Assembly (NCBI GenBank): GCA_016763315.1
Contig: JAESTZ010000058.1
Span: forward strand, 1 to 36,207
DNA from: Robiginitomaculum sp.
Lineage (GTDB): Bacteria; Pseudomonadota; Alphaproteobacteria; Caulobacterales; Maricaulaceae
Length of the DNA stretch: 36,207 bases
Direction: 5' to 3'
Position 1 is the stretch's first letter; the number at the start of each line of letters is the position of its first letter. Made by a program: the position numbers and the translations under genes. The notes under the pieces were generated by a model. The model worked only from the letters and a program-made list of their open reading frames with translations, was not told where the DNA came from and searched no databases. Below are positions 36,038 through 36,207 of the stretch, in pieces.

Positions 36038-36064
36038 TATAATGGTCTTGCAAGTGTCTATAAT
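36038..36064 (+). promoter_or_regulatory. Two perfect TATAAT boxes
   Basis: TATAAT occurs at 36038-36043 and at 36059-36064. TTGCTA (36034-36039) is only a weak -35 match for the second, at 19 bp. Downstream lies a CCCATG/CATGGG hairpin (36108-36122) and no obvious coding start inside the window, so a target gene or RNA, if any, is to the right. Confidence 0.3.
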
Positions 36065-36189
36065 AGGTCATTTTGCGGCTATTTGACATTGTGAATATGT
36101 AACAACACCCATGAAACATGGGGTTTGGTGATGATTGGTACAAATACCGCCGCCAAGAACAATTTTTGTTCGTCGAGCCTTTTTAAGTT

Positions 36190-36206
36190 TTATCCACTGT
36201 GGAAAA
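36190..36206. other. Two DnaA-box-like sites at the right edge
   Basis: TTATCCACT at 36190-36198 matches 8 of 9 bases of TTATCCACA. On the minus strand TTTTCCACA (36198-36206) also matches 8 of 9. They share one base and form a TCCAC-T-GTGGA palindrome. Together with the AT-rich, gene-free stretch before them and the nearby replication genes, they may be the start of an origin that continues outside the window. Confidence 0.35.
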
Positions 36207-36207
36207 C

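Overview
The window is chromosomal DNA of a low-to-moderate-GC alphaproteobacterium. It looks about 40-45% G+C by eye; I did not compute it. The evidence is an alphaproteobacterial core block (rpsT, dnaA, dnaN, recF and gyrB in a row, next to an enoyl-CoA hydratase gene, mutM, ubiE and ubiB), class 2 pyrD preceded by a DUF952 gene, an sdhCDAB operon, an alphaproteobacterial type of pyridoxal kinase, and GANTC sites clustered upstream of dnaA. Maricaulales, Hyphomonadales or another Caulobacter-like lineage is a guess, not a demonstration. There is no prophage, insertion sequence, CRISPR array, rRNA or tRNA gene.

Layout. 1-179: C-terminal end of a probable family 2 glycosyltransferase. 248-440: palindromic dispersed repeats. 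442-4611 (minus): sdhC-sdhD-sdhA-DUF4197-sdhB. 4725-6284 (minus): a pyridoxal kinase fused to a DUF429 domain. 6368-9553 (plus): a tightly overlapping operon of a CitE-like lyase, an unknown exported protein, an ArsC-type reductase and a MATE transporter. 9541-10970 (minus): DUF952-pyrD. 11096-12515: an S24 repressor-like regulator converging on an exported repeat protein. 12598-16017 (plus): an MscS channel, a receiver protein with a probable CTG start, a coupled HPt protein, a small lipoprotein and an unknown exported protein. 16029-17760 (minus): queC-queE-queD for preQ0. 17809-19594 (plus): cutA and a Baeyer-Villiger-type monooxygenase. 19687-21466: a divergent Lrp regulator and methionine gamma-lyase pair. 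21469-24098: an acyltransferase, CreD and an unknown small protein. 24292-32134 (minus): gyrB, recF, dnaN, dnaA, rpsT, enoyl-CoA hydratase. 32214-35444: mutM divergent from ubiE-ubiB. 35445-36207: about 760 bp without a gene, holding a REP-like array, GGGTT-type repeats, promoter-like boxes and two DnaA-box-like sites at the very edge.

The genes are mostly housekeeping: succinate oxidation and ubiquinone synthesis feed the same quinone pool that PyrD also uses, while the dnaA-dnaN-recF-gyrB set handles replication and repair. The less ordinary material is regulatory or structural. It includes a 9-bp intergenic motif (AACCCTYAA) repeated near sdhC, dnaN and dnaA, a GANTC cluster upstream of dnaA, a full-length pair of about 122-bp composite palindromic elements at the two ends of the window, clean operator-like palindromes beside the S24 and Lrp regulators, the CTG-start receiver gene, and the kinase-DUF429 fusion. 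I found no convincing new defence or mobile system.
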